Source: Mesorhizobium huakuii (lineage in GTDB: Bacteria; Pseudomonadota; Alphaproteobacteria; Rhizobiales; Rhizobiaceae). From it: a DNA stretch of 64,000 nucleotides. The DNA lies in assembly GCF_030160235.1 (NCBI RefSeq), contig NZ_BSNY01000021.1, positions 310,001-374,000 on the forward strand, in the 5' to 3' direction. The notes under the pieces are model-generated. The model was not told where the DNA came from. It searched no databases and was given only the letters and a program-made list of their open reading frames with translations. The position numbers were made by a program, and so were the translations under genes. Positions 15,725 to 25,146 of this stretch are shown piece after piece (the stretch's first letter is position 1; the number at the start of each line of letters is the position of its first letter).

Positions 15725-17167
15725 ATGACATTGGTCGAGAAAAGAACCAATCATGGCAACAAAAGTCAGACCAATCCGCCGGATTGGTCGGCGCTGATCC
15801 CGGTTCTGCCGGGCGATGGCCCGCGCAGCCGCGAGCTTTACGCCGCGCTGAGGCGGCTGATCGAGACCGGCGCGCTGGCCGCCGGCGCCAAGCTGCCGAC
15901 AACCCGTGACCTTGCGCAACGTTTCGGCCTATCGCGCTCGGCGGCGGTCGCCTGTTTCGAAATGCTGATCTCGGAAGGTTTTGCCGTGGCCAAGGTCGGC
16001 GCCGGCACCTTCGTCGCCCTCGACGTGCCATATCTGCCGACAACGCTCGTCAAGCCGCGTCCGCCGGAGATCGATGCCGCCACCTCACTGCCTTGCGGCC
16101 TTGGCGTGGCGGTGTCCGACCCGCGCACGCTTGATGTGTTCCGCATCCTGCTGTCGCGCCACCTCGCCCGCCCCGGTCCCGAGCATTTCCGCTACGGCGA
16201 CCCGCGCGGCGGCATCGCACTGCGCACCGCGATATCAACTTATCTGCGAACCGCGCGCGGCGTGCGCTGCGACGCCGGCCAGATCCTGCTGACCTCGGGC
16301 ACGCAGCAGGGGCTCGATCTGTTGGCGCGCGCGGCACTTCGCCCCGGCGACCCGGTATGGATCGAAAATCCCTGCTATCCCATGGCGCACGCCGTGCTGG
16401 CCGGCAGCGGCGCCAGGATCGTCGCCGTGCCGGTCGATGCCGAGGGGCTCGATCCCGAGATCGGCGAACGTCTCTGCCCAAAGGCGCGCGCGGCCTATGT
16501 AACGCCCTCGCATCAATATCCGCTCGGCGTGACCATGACGATGCGACGGCGGCTTGCCTTGCTCGACTGGGCGCGCCGCAACGATGCCTGGATCATCGAG
16601 GACGACTACGACAGCGAGTTCCGCTATGCCGGCCCGCCGCTCACGTCGCTGCAAGGCATGGATGGCGCGGGCCGCGTCGCCTATCTCGGCACCTTCTCCA
16701 AGGTCCTCTTTCCCGGCCTGCGCATCGGCTATGTCGTGGTGCCGGAACCGTTGCTCGATGCCGTCATGGCGATCAGGGCGCGCTCAGACCGCTACCCCTC
16801 GACGCTGGCCGAAGGCGCGCTGACCGACCTGTTGAACGAAGGCCATTTCGCAGCCCATCTCAGGCGCGTGCGCCGCCGCGTGCAAGCAGCGCGCGACGTG
16901 CTGGTGGCGGGCCTGCGGGCGCATTGCGGCGACAGGCTCGATGTGACGGTGCCCGAACAGGGGCTGCATCTCATGGCGATGCTCAGGGGCAACGGGCCGG
17001 ACACGGCGATTGTCGAGGCGGCAAAAGCGGTGGGCGTCGGCGCGCGGGCACTGTCGGCGATGTTCATCGACGGAGCGCCGAGGCACGGGCTGGTGCTCGG
17101 CTTTTCCGGGTTTTCGGATGAGGAATTGAGGGGAGCGACGGTAAGGTTGGGTGGGGTGATGCGATAA
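15725..17167 (+). CDS. MocR-family (PdxR-like) regulator with aminotransferase domain
   Basis: A 480-residue chimera. Residues 25-95 are a GntR-type winged helix (LYAALRRLIETGALAAGAKL then PTTRDLAQRFGLSRSAAVAC); residues 120-480 are a fold-type I aminotransferase domain with LLTSGTQQGLDLLARAALRP, IEDDYDSEFRY and the PLP Lys in LGTFSKVLFPGLRIGY. Such proteins sense PLP or an amino compound through the aldimine. It is divergent from the PNPOx-like gene, its likely target. Inverted ATTGGT/ACCAAT repeats lie at and just inside the predicted start, so the true start might be slightly different. Confidence 0.9.
   Translation: MTLVEKRTNHGNKSQTNPPDWSALIPVLPGDGPRSRELYAALRRLIETGALAAGAKLPTTRDLAQRFGLSRSAAVACFEMLISEGFAVAKVGAGTFVALDVPYLPTTLVKPRPPEIDAATSLPCGLGVAVSDPRTLDVFRILLSRHLARPGPEHFRYGDPRGGIALRTAISTYLRTARGVRCDAGQILLTSGTQQGLDLLARAALRPGDPVWIENPCYPMAHAVLAGSGARIVAVPVDAEGLDPEIGERLCPKARAAYVTPSHQYPLGVTMTMRRRLALLDWARRNDAWIIEDDYDSEFRYAGPPLTSLQGMDGAGRVAYLGTFSKVLFPGLRIGYVVVPEPLLDAVMAIRARSDRYPSTLAEGALTDLLNEGHFAAHLRRVRRRVQAARDVLVAGLRAHCGDRLDVTVPEQGLHLMAMLRGNGPDTAIVEAAKAVGVGARALSAMFIDGAPRHGLVLGFSGFSDEELRGATVRLGGVMR
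15730..15789. promoter_or_regulatory. Paired ATTGGT/ACCAAT operators of the MocR divergon
   Basis: Two inverted repeats share one half-site: ATTGGT (15730-15735) with ACCAAT (15746-15751), and GACCAATCC (15769-15777) with GGATTGGTC (15781-15789). Four half-sites in 60 bp next to a divergent MocR gene are the expected target of that regulator. Confidence 0.55.
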
Positions 17168-17171
17168 CCGC

Positions 17172-17669
17172 TCAATCCGCATCACCGGCGGGCTTGGCCT
17201 TGCCGCACTGCGCCAGCACCTTGCCGATGGCCCCGCGAGAGCCCTTCAGCGAAAAACTGTTCGCGCCATATTGGGCCGAACTGACCATCACATCCCCCTT
17301 CGAACGCAACAGATCGAGCAGCGGATCGGCTTTCTCCATGTCCACCACGAAGTAATTGTACATGGCCTCCAGTTGCAGCGTTTTGGTCACCGTCTTGCCG
17401 TCGGCCTTGAAGTCGAACGCGCCGCTGAGGCCGGGCTCCAGTTGCTGGCCGCTGGCGCCGAGATCATAACTCAGCACCGGCTTGTCGAAACAGGCCAGCA
17501 TCAGATACGCGTCGCTTTTTGGTCCGCCGCAGACCGAGGCGGTCAGCACGCTGCCGCCCTCGTCCTCCTCCATCTTCGCGCTCCAGCCGCCGCACGACGC
17601 GGCAAAGGCCGGCTGCGCGGCCTGCAGCACAGCCACGGCACCGGCGACGACGAGATAGCGAACTCTCAT
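17172..17669 (-). CDS. Secreted hypothetical protein
   Basis: A 165-residue exported protein. Residues 1-23 are a signal peptide ending QPAFA, cleaved before ASCGGWSAKM. The mature part has four cysteines (SCGGW, VCGG, LACFD, AQCGK) likely paired in the periplasm, and reads as a beta-rich domain. The start at 17669 has AGGGGGAAG upstream; the longer frame to 17831 is rejected. It is divergent from the DUF922 gene, and both encode exported proteins. I do not recognise the family. Confidence 0.7.
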   Translation of the reverse strand: MRVRYLVVAGAVAVLQAAQPAFAASCGGWSAKMEEDEGGSVLTASVCGGPKSDAYLMLACFDKPVLSYDLGASGQQLEPGLSGAFDFKADGKTVTKTLQLEAMYNYFVVDMEKADPLLDLLRSKGDVMVSSAQYGANSFSLKGSRGAIGKVLAQCGKAKPAGDAD

Positions 17670-17775
17670 GACTTCCCCCTGACAATTGCAGCACCCGCCG
17701 GCAGCATATAGGAAAAGCGAGCCGGTGGCATTGCCCAGTCCAGCACGGCCGTTCGGTCCCGCTTTGGAGAGCGTT

Positions 17776-18369
17776 GTGTTGAGAATTCGCCTGTATCTGC
17801 TGCTCGCAGCCCTGGTGGCCTTGCCTGTCACCGCCCATGCGCAGTGGAAACCGGTCGAGAAGGTCGAAACCTACGCCATTTCAGGTCAGTCGGGACCGGA
17901 ACTCTATCGCTCGATCGGCGAGAACGGGCCGAATGTCGGCGTCGCCCGCGCCATCGCCCACACCAATTTCAAGCTGACCTGGACCAGGGACTATCAGGCG
18001 CGGGCCGGAGCCTGCGTGCTGGTGTCGGCGAAGCCGAAGCTGATCATCACCTACACCTTGCCCAGCCCCTCCGCGCCGCTGCCGCCATCCATCCAGAAGA
18101 ACTGGGAGGTTTTCCTCGCCGGCGTGAGTGCCCATGAAAAGGTGCATGGCGCCACCATTGTCGACATGGTGCGCAAGATCGAGGCGGCGACCGTCGGCCT
18201 GACGGTTGCCGACGATCCCAAATGCAGCAAGATCCGCACCGAGATGACCACGCGCCTGTCCGCGCTTTCGCAGGCGCAGCGCCAGGCAAGCCGCGATTTC
18301 GACCGTGTCGAACTCGGCCCGGGCGGCAATCTGCAAAAACTCATCCTTGCCCTGGTGAATGGCGGCTGA
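17776..18369 (+). CDS. DUF922 secreted putative zinc protease
   Basis: A 197-residue exported protein. A hydrophobic signal peptide (LRIRLYLLLAALVALPVTAH) is followed by the DUF922 domain: YAISGQSGPELYRSIGENGP, TNFKLTWTRDYQ and the HEKVHG motif (HExxH) near residue 120, which is the probable zinc site. The start is a GTG at 17776 or TTG at 17779, both behind GGAGAG. DUF922 proteins are predicted metalloproteases of unknown substrate. It ends 6 bp before the convergent hydrolase gene. Confidence 0.8.
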   Translation: MLRIRLYLLLAALVALPVTAHAQWKPVEKVETYAISGQSGPELYRSIGENGPNVGVARAIAHTNFKLTWTRDYQARAGACVLVSAKPKLIITYTLPSPSAPLPPSIQKNWEVFLAGVSAHEKVHGATIVDMVRKIEAATVGLTVADDPKCSKIRTEMTTRLSALSQAQRQASRDFDRVELGPGGNLQKLILALVNGG

Positions 18370-18375
18370 GCGCCT

Positions 18376-18909
18376 TCAAGCCTCGCAAACCAGACCCTCG
18401 AGCAGCGCCAAACCTTCCGGCCAGTTGCCCAGGCCGCTTTCGGCATTGATGTGGCCGAACGGCCCGATCACGGCAAGGCGGCTGCCCCATTGCGTCGCCC
18501 GCGCCTGCGCATACTCCGCCGAGCCATAGGGATCGTCGGTGCTGGTCACCACCAGCGAGGCAAAGCGCAACCGGCCCTCCGGAATCCTGGCAAAGGCCAT
18601 GCCGTATTCCGGAAAGACCGCCGACGCCGGATCGGGAACGGCGACCAGCAAGGCCGCCTTGACCGGCCTCTGCGAAATCTTCTGCCAATGCGCGATCAGC
18701 AGGCAGGACAGGCTGTGCGCGACCAGCACCGGCGGCTCGAGCGCCGCGATCACCGCGGCCTCCAGCGCCGCCAGCCAGTCGGTGAAATCGGGCAGGTCCC
18801 AGCTCGAGGGCCGGAAGCGCCGCATCGCCGGATCGGCGCTTTCCCAGCGCGATTGCCAATGCGCCGGGCCGGAACCGCCGCTTCCCGGCAGGACGATGAA
18901 ATGGGTCAT
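18376..18909 (-). CDS. RBBP9/YdeN-family serine hydrolase
   Basis: A compact alpha/beta hydrolase of 177 residues. The opening FIVLPGSGGSGPAHWQSRWE, the nucleophile in VLVAHSLSCLL (replacing GxSxG, normal for this family), the Asp of TSTDDPYGSAEYA and the His of GHINAESGLGNWPEG make the triad. Bacterial members are small soluble esterases of unknown substrate. It is divergent from the Lrp-type gene. Confidence 0.88.
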   Translation of the reverse strand: MTHFIVLPGSGGSGPAHWQSRWESADPAMRRFRPSSWDLPDFTDWLAALEAAVIAALEPPVLVAHSLSCLLIAHWQKISQRPVKAALLVAVPDPASAVFPEYGMAFARIPEGRLRFASLVVTSTDDPYGSAEYAQARATQWGSRLAVIGPFGHINAESGLGNWPEGLALLEGLVCEA

Positions 18910-19020
18910 GTCGCCTTGCTCCTATCGATCGATGGCGCATTTTGGCGTCTTGCGCTGGCACCGGGAATGGGAAACCATCGGAAAATTCATTTCCTTGCCG
19001 ATGGATTCAAGGTGACAATC

Positions 19021-19499
19021 ATGAAGAACAAGACGAGCGCGCGCCGCTCGACCCGACCGACATCGCTATCGTCGAGGCCCTGCAGGAGAACGGCCGCATC
19101 GGCATATCGGAGCTCGGCCGGCGGGTCGGCCTGTCGCAGCCGGCGACCTCCGAGCGGGTCAAGCGGCTGGAGGAGCGCGGTGTCATTGCCGGCTACACCG
19201 CGGTGATCGACCCGGCCGCCCTTGGCCTCGGCATGATGGCGATCATCCGCGTGCGCACCACGCACGAGCACATCCGCCCCTGCCTGAAGCAGTTCGCCGA
19301 AATGCCGGAGATTACGGAGGTGCACCGGCTGACCGGCGAGGACTGTTTCGTACTGAAAGTGCTCGTGCCCTCGCCCGCCCACCTTGAAACCATCGTCGAC
19401 GCGGTGGCCCGCCATGGCGCGGTCACCACGGCGCTGGTGCTGCGCAGCGAGACGCCGAAGCCGATCGGCCGCGAATTGATCCGCGGATCAGGCGGTTGA
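19021..19499 (+). CDS. Lrp/AsnC regulator with apparent frameshift at its start
   Basis: The body is a clear Lrp/AsnC protein: DPTDIAIVEALQENGRIG, helix-turn-helix LGRRVGLSQPATSERVKRLE, then the RAM domain (GMMAIIRVRTTHEHI; EVHRLTGEDCFVLKVLV). But the only ATG with a good ribosome site (AAGGTGA, 5 bases before 19021) opens a different frame that ends at 19206. One extra base around 19035 would give MKNKTERAPLDPTD, a normal Lrp start. The Lrp frame itself extends upstream only to a TTG at 18942 without a site. So the gene is either mutated, wrongly sequenced, or starts unconventionally. Confidence 0.75.
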
Positions 19500-19508
19500 C
19501 AGGTCAGC

Positions 19509-21041
19509 CTACCGGCTGAGATCGAGCGCGGCTGACAGATCCCCCATCGGCGGTTCGCCATTGGCGGCCAGCGCCTTGTCGCGGGCGACGATGCCCGGGA
19601 GCACCGGCAGGTCGTAGCGCGCGGTGATGAAGCGCAGGATCGACGTCGTGTCATATTGCGTGTGGTCGACCGTGCCCATCTTCGCATAGGGCGAGATGAT
19701 GAAGGCCGGGACGCGGTTGCCCGGTCCCCAGCGGTCGGCCTTGGGCGGCGCGACATGATCCCAGAAGCCGCCATTCTCGTCATAAGTCACGACCACCAGC
19801 ATGTGACCCCATTGCGGGCTCTTCTCCAGATGCGCGACAAGGTCGGCCAGATGCTGGTCGCCCGATGTGATGTCGGCATAGCCGCTGTGCTCGTTGAGAT
19901 TGCCTTGCGGCTTGTAGAAAGTGACGGACGGCAGCTTGCCGTCGTCGATGGCCTTGATGAATTCGGCGCCGTCGAGACCGCCATCCCTGAGATGCGCGGT
20001 CCGTGCGGCGGTGCCCGGCGCGTAGGCGGCGAAATAGTTGAACGGCTGGTGGTGGAACTGGAAGTTCGGCACCGGCGTCGCGTTCTTGCCGTCGAGCGTG
20101 GCCTGCCAGGCACCGGCATACCAGGCCCAGTCGATCCCCTTCAGCGACAAGAGGTCGCCGATGGTGATGTCGTGCTGCGGCGGCAACGTCGTCGGCTGCG
20201 TCGGGTCGGCGAGCGCCTTGTCGCCGCCCTCGACCGGCTTGTTGGCGCTCGGCTGATAGGGCGGCTGCATGGTGTTGACGGCGTAGAAATCGGGCGTGAT
20301 GGCGCCGTCATTGACGAATTTCGGCGCACCGCCGAGTGCCGAGGCCGGCGAGTTGTCGGCCACCTTCAGCGTCTTGCCATCCGCCTCGACGACGGCGATC
20401 TGCCCCTTCACCGGACTGGTGTCGGCATGCGGATAGACCGGCGCGCAGGCGCAGGCGAGCATGATATGGTTTAGGAAGGAGCCGCCGAAGGCGCCCTGGA
20501 AGAAATTGTCGGCCAGCACGTATTTCTTCGCCACCGCCCACATCGGCAGGCCGGAACCGTCATAATGGCCCATGACAAGACCGCCGGAATCGGCCCAGGC
20601 GGCGAACTTGTCATTCTTGCCGCCATCGATCTGCATCTGCTCCTGGTAGAAGCGGTGCCAGAGATCGCGCGTGACGACGGAGGTCTTCTCGTTGAAGCCG
20701 CTGGCGTCGTCGATGGCGAAGCTGGCATTGGCGAGATGCGCCGACTGCGCCTCGGTCACCACAGGCGTCACCCCCTTGCCGGTCAGCCCGCCCCAGGCCG
20801 GTGGCAGTTCTGAAAGCGGCTTGCCGTCGCGGTCGAGCTGGCGTGCCTGGTCGGCCGAGACATTGGCCAGCCCGTTGGCGCCGGGGAAGCCGCCATAGAG
20901 ATTATCGAAGCTGCGGTTCTCGGCATAGATGACGACGACGGTGTCGATTTTGTCGTAGCCGGGAGGGGCTGCATTGGCCGGGATTGAAGTCAGCGCCGTG
21001 CCGGCCAGGCAAAGCGAGGAAACAAGCATGAGCCGCATCAT
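19509..21041 (-). CDS. Phosphoesterase: acid phosphatase/phospholipase C family
   Basis: An exported phosphoesterase of 510 residues. A signal peptide (MRLMLVSSLCLAGTAL, ending IPANA) precedes VVVIYAENRSFDNLYGGFPG, the metal-binding Glu-Asn motif of the AcpA/phospholipase C superfamily. Later marks are NHIMLACACAP, HSGYADITSGDQHLADLV and VVVTYDENGGFWDHVAPP (metal-binding Asp-Glu and His). The start at 21041 has GAGG 6 bases upstream; the frame extends to 21689 but that part is antisense to the peroxidase. It frees phosphate from organic phosphates in the periplasm or outside. Divergent from a di-haem peroxidase. Confidence 0.88.
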   Translation of the reverse strand: MMRLMLVSSLCLAGTALTSIPANAAPPGYDKIDTVVVIYAENRSFDNLYGGFPGANGLANVSADQARQLDRDGKPLSELPPAWGGLTGKGVTPVVTEAQSAHLANASFAIDDASGFNEKTSVVTRDLWHRFYQEQMQIDGGKNDKFAAWADSGGLVMGHYDGSGLPMWAVAKKYVLADNFFQGAFGGSFLNHIMLACACAPVYPHADTSPVKGQIAVVEADGKTLKVADNSPASALGGAPKFVNDGAITPDFYAVNTMQPPYQPSANKPVEGGDKALADPTQPTTLPPQHDITIGDLLSLKGIDWAWYAGAWQATLDGKNATPVPNFQFHHQPFNYFAAYAPGTAARTAHLRDGGLDGAEFIKAIDDGKLPSVTFYKPQGNLNEHSGYADITSGDQHLADLVAHLEKSPQWGHMLVVVTYDENGGFWDHVAPPKADRWGPGNRVPAFIISPYAKMGTVDHTQYDTTSILRFITARYDLPVLPGIVARDKALAANGEPPMGDLSAALDLSR

Positions 21042-21221
21042 GAAAATCCTCATGGCTAGGGGAATGGCTAGAGGCATCGTGCATGGCCGGGGCCGCGCAC
21101 GCAAAGAGCTACGTCGATGGCTTGTCACCTTTGTGACACTTGTCTCGCCTGCAAACACGGTTTCGTGAAGAGCTGGAGCAGTCATCAATCCGTTGCAGTG
21201 CGATCCTAACTGCGCAGCGAA

Positions 21222-22517
21222 ATGGACTTGGAACTCATGACGACAGGGACAGGCAAACGCCTGATGGTCGCGGCCGCTGCAGCATCGCTGTTCGGTTTTG
21301 CCTTCACGTTGCCGGCACCTCTTGTCCGCGCCGGAACCGGCACCGTCCATCCCGGCCCCCTGTCGCGCGCCGACGCTTTTGCCCGGGCACAGGCGCTGAC
21401 CGCCCTTGGCCGGAAAATGTTCTTCGATCCCGCTCTCTCGGCTTCGGGCAAGCAGGCCTGCTCGTCCTGCCATGACCCGCGCCATGCCTTCGGTCCGGCG
21501 TCGGCGGGACCCGTCGAGATGGGCGGTCCAAATCTCGACCGGCCGGGCGTGCGCGCCGTGCCGTCGCTGCGTTACCTCCAGGCGGCGCCCGCCTTCACCG
21601 AGCATTTCTACGATTCCGAGGACGAGGGCGACGAGAGCGTCGACAATGGTCCGACCGGCGGCCTGACCTGGGACGGCCGTGCCGACCATGGCAAGGACCA
21701 GGCGAAGATCCCCCTGCTCTCGCCCTTCGAGATGGCCAACAAGGATGAAGCCGCCGTCACATCAGCCTTGCGCATGGCCGCCTATGCCGGCGAGTTCAAG
21801 GCGGCCTTCGGCGACGACGTCTTCGACCACGCAAGCGATGCCTTCGACGCCGCCGCCGAGGCGCTCGGCACCTTCGAGCAGAGCGCTGCCGACTTCTATC
21901 CCTATTCCAGCCGCTACGACGCCTTCCTTGCCGGCAAGGCTGAGCTGACGGTGCAGGAACTACGCGGCCGCGCGCTGTTCGAGGACGAGACCAAGGGCAA
22001 TTGCGCCAGCTGCCATCTCAGCGAACCGGCCAATGACGGCGAGCCGCCGCAATTCACCGATTTCGGCCTGATCGCCATCGCCGTGCCGCGCAACGCGGCC
22101 ATCCCGGCCAATGCCGACCCCGCCTATGTCGATCTCGGCCTGTGCGGCCCGCTGCGCACCGACTTCAAGGGCCGAACCGGGTATTGCGGTCTGTTCAAGA
22201 CGCCGACCCTGCGCAACGTCGCGCTGCGCAAGAGCTTCTTCCACAATGGCGCCTTCCACACTTTGCGCGACGCGGTCGCCTTCTACGCCAGCCGCGACAC
22301 CGATCCGGACCGATGGTATCCCAGGAATGCCGACGGCACGGTCAGGCAATATGACGATCTGCCAAAGGCTTACTGGGGAAACTTGAATCAGGATCCGCCC
22401 TTCAACGGCAAGAAGCCCGGCGACAGACCGGCGCTCAACGACGCCGAGATCGACGACATCGTCGCCTTCCTGGGTACGCTTACGGATGCCGACCAGCCGG
22501 CGGCGCCAGCGAACTGA
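21222..22517 (+). CDS. Di-haem cytochrome-c peroxidase (MauG/CcpA family)
   Basis: A periplasmic protein of 431 residues with a signal peptide (AAAAASLFGFAFTLPAP, ending VRA) and two haem-c sites: CSSCHDPRHAFG near residue 81 and CASCHLSEPAN near 262. It also has GLTWDGRADH, FKTPTLRNVALRKSFFHNG and a C-terminal DDIVAFLGTLTD, all typical of the family. It reduces peroxide or, in MauG relatives, oxidises a protein partner. The ATG at 21222 or 21237 may be the start. Divergent from the phosphatase. Confidence 0.9.
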   Translation: MDLELMTTGTGKRLMVAAAAASLFGFAFTLPAPLVRAGTGTVHPGPLSRADAFARAQALTALGRKMFFDPALSASGKQACSSCHDPRHAFGPASAGPVEMGGPNLDRPGVRAVPSLRYLQAAPAFTEHFYDSEDEGDESVDNGPTGGLTWDGRADHGKDQAKIPLLSPFEMANKDEAAVTSALRMAAYAGEFKAAFGDDVFDHASDAFDAAAEALGTFEQSAADFYPYSSRYDAFLAGKAELTVQELRGRALFEDETKGNCASCHLSEPANDGEPPQFTDFGLIAIAVPRNAAIPANADPAYVDLGLCGPLRTDFKGRTGYCGLFKTPTLRNVALRKSFFHNGAFHTLRDAVAFYASRDTDPDRWYPRNADGTVRQYDDLPKAYWGNLNQDPPFNGKKPGDRPALNDAEIDDIVAFLGTLTDADQPAAPAN

Positions 22518-22678
22518 ACCGCCTTGCCCGGCTTGGCCTGTCCGCCGGCGAAAAAGGTGCCTCGATCTTGCTGGATTAGATGCGCGCCAACGCCTGGGAC
22601 CGGTAAAGAAAGACATACTCCATTAGCGCTTCCTAAACCGCCTTGCGGTATTCCTCGTCAATCGATGGTGGGACGCAG

Positions 22679-25114
22679 ATGAACGCATTCAGGCGAGCGG
22701 CCGGATTTGTTGTGATCCTGTTGACCGGCGCGGCGACGCTGGCGGCGTTGCATATCGATGCCCAGCGAAACTTCGCGCTGGCCAAGGAGCGCTATGTCGA
22801 GAACTCCCAGGCGGCTTCCAGAGCGACGGCCAAGACCGTCGAAGACGCCTTGCGGGCCGTCTACGAGAATGTGCGCACCCTGAGCTATCTGCCGAGCGTA
22901 CGCAACCTCGACCGGCATGGCACGAACCTTGGCGACGAGGGCCGCGCGACGATCCAGCAGATCTACAACAACCTCGCCAACAATGTCTCGATTTCCGAGG
23001 TCTACTTCCTGCCGCTGGATTTCAGCCCGGACCGCTTCGATGCGGTGACCGGCAAGCTCGAGGAGCCGATCCTCCAATTCGACCAGCTGATCGTGAACGC
23101 CGAGGCGAGATCCCAGGCCGCCGCGGACGCAAAGCCCGGAAAGCTGGACCAGAATGCCCTGGTCCGTCCCCCCGAGGAGATCGAGACCTATGAATACCAC
23201 GAGCTGGCCAAACAGCTCGCCTGGCTGAAGACGAACTATCCGAATTCGAGCGCCATCGACGGGCTCAACGTGCCGATCATCGGCACGAAGGAGCTCATCA
23301 CCTGCGACAACACCGATTTCATCCATACCGGCAATGACGCCGACCGCTCAGGCTTCATCCTTTCGGTCCCGGTCTTCGGCCAGGACGGCAGCCTGCGCGG
23401 TTCCGTCTCGGCGATCATGCTGACCTCGGCGCTGCGGAAACTGTTGCCGGGCAGCGACTATGTCATCGTCAATTCAGGCTACGGCTTTGAATCCGACCAG
23501 CACAAGATGTCGACGGCCCTGGCGGCGGATTCCCATGCCTTCACGGCGGCCGATCCCAATCTGATCTATTCCGAAGTCATCCCGCTCTCGCTCAACGATC
23601 CCAGAAGCGCATGGCGTCTGTGGGCCGGTTTCCCCAACAGCCGGTTCGACAACAACCTGGACGTCCAGTCCGTGCGTGAATTCGAACTGGCCGGTTATGC
23701 GGCGGTCGCGGTGGTCACGCTGCTGGCGCTGGCCTGCTGGTACGCGATCGGGCGCACGATGACGATGCAGGTCGAGGCTGCCGAGACCCTTGAGCGTCGG
23801 GTCGAGCAACGCACCGCCCAGATTCAGCATCTGGCCACGCATGACATTCTCACCGGCCTGCCGAACCGAGGCCTCCTTGCCGACACCATGGACGAGGCAT
23901 TGCGAAGCCTCAGGGACGACGAGAAGCTGGCCGTCCATTGCGTCGATCTCGACCGTTTCAAGCCGGTCAACGACACGCTCGGCCATCCGGTCGGCGATGA
24001 GCTTCTCGGCGCGGTGGCGAAGCGGTTGAAACATCATGCCGGCGAAACCGCCATGGTCGCGAGAATTGGCGGGGACGAGTTCGTCATCCTTCAGCTCCTG
24101 CTCGACGGCAACGACGAGGCCGGCATGCTGGCAAGCCGTGTCATTCATGCCCTGTCCGACGAATTCTCCATCCAGGGCCATAAGATCAACATCGGCGGCA
24201 GCATCGGCATCGCCGTCTTCCCCGACGACGGGCATAATTCGGATACCCTTATCCGCAATGCCGACCTTGCCTTGTACAAGGCCAAGATGGAAGGCCGCGG
24301 CACCTGCAGGTCGTTCGAACCAGGAATGGACGCAAGACTGCAGGAGCGGCGCCAACTCGAATCCGAACTCGCGCTCGGTGTGAAAAAAGAACAGTTCGTC
24401 CTGCACTATCAACCGCTGCACGACGCAAAGACCTCGCAACTCACCGGCTTCGAAGCGCTGGTGCGATGGAACCATCCGCGCCTCGGCCTGCTGCCGCCGT
24501 CGGAGTTCATCCAATTGGCCGAGGAGACGGGCGCCATCGACGCGCTTGGCGAGTGGATCATGCGGCGTGCCTGCGCGGACGCCGCGAAATGGCCCCAGCC
24601 CGTCAAGGTTGCGGTCAATCTCTCGCCGGCCCAATTCAAACAGCAGGGGCTATCGCTTCAGGTTGCCGCGGCACTCGCGGCTTCAGGCCTGCTGCCGTCA
24701 CGGCTCGAGCTGGAGATCACCGAGTCGGTCCTGCTGGCGAACAACGAAAACACGCTGAACACGCTGTACAGTCTGCGCGATCTCGGCATCTCCATAGCCA
24801 TGGACGATTTCGGCACCGGCTACTCCTCGCTGAGCTATCTCAGGTCGTTCCCGTTCAACCGCATCAAGATCGACCGCAGCTTCGTCAGCCTGATGTGCGA
24901 GAGCAGCGAAAGCCGGGCGATCGTCAAGGCCGTCGCCGAACTGGGCACCACGCTCGGCATGACGACGACCGCCGAGGGCGTCGAGACCGAGGACCAGTAC
25001 AAGTTGGTCAGGGAGAATGGCTGCACGGATGTCCAGGGCTGGTATTTCGGCCGCCCGATGCCGGCCTCCGAGCTGCATGCGCTTTTCGAACAGCCGGAAG
25101 CCCTGACCGCCTAG
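22679..25114 (+). CDS. Membrane GGDEF-EAL cyclic-di-GMP protein
   Basis: An inner-membrane signalling protein of 811 residues. A first membrane helix (residues 6-24) and a second near 340-360 (YAAVAVVTLLALACWYAIG) flank a periplasmic sensor of about 310 residues. A diguanylate cyclase domain follows with intact RIGGDEFVIL (about residue 461) and then a phosphodiesterase domain with GFEALVRW (about 590), ITESVLL, DDFGTGYSSLSYL and KIDRSFV. Both active sites look complete, so it may make or break c-di-GMP. The start at 22679 is an ATG; the longer frame would need a TTG. Confidence 0.9.
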   Translation: MNAFRRAAGFVVILLTGAATLAALHIDAQRNFALAKERYVENSQAASRATAKTVEDALRAVYENVRTLSYLPSVRNLDRHGTNLGDEGRATIQQIYNNLANNVSISEVYFLPLDFSPDRFDAVTGKLEEPILQFDQLIVNAEARSQAAADAKPGKLDQNALVRPPEEIETYEYHELAKQLAWLKTNYPNSSAIDGLNVPIIGTKELITCDNTDFIHTGNDADRSGFILSVPVFGQDGSLRGSVSAIMLTSALRKLLPGSDYVIVNSGYGFESDQHKMSTALAADSHAFTAADPNLIYSEVIPLSLNDPRSAWRLWAGFPNSRFDNNLDVQSVREFELAGYAAVAVVTLLALACWYAIGRTMTMQVEAAETLERRVEQRTAQIQHLATHDILTGLPNRGLLADTMDEALRSLRDDEKLAVHCVDLDRFKPVNDTLGHPVGDELLGAVAKRLKHHAGETAMVARIGGDEFVILQLLLDGNDEAGMLASRVIHALSDEFSIQGHKINIGGSIGIAVFPDDGHNSDTLIRNADLALYKAKMEGRGTCRSFEPGMDARLQERRQLESELALGVKKEQFVLHYQPLHDAKTSQLTGFEALVRWNHPRLGLLPPSEFIQLAEETGAIDALGEWIMRRACADAAKWPQPVKVAVNLSPAQFKQQGLSLQVAAALAASGLLPSRLELEITESVLLANNENTLNTLYSLRDLGISIAMDDFGTGYSSLSYLRSFPFNRIKIDRSFVSLMCESSESRAIVKAVAELGTTLGMTTTAEGVETEDQYKLVRENGCTDVQGWYFGRPMPASELHALFEQPEALTA

Positions 25115-25146
25115 TCAGCCAGCACGATGGCGAAAATCGGCGGCAG

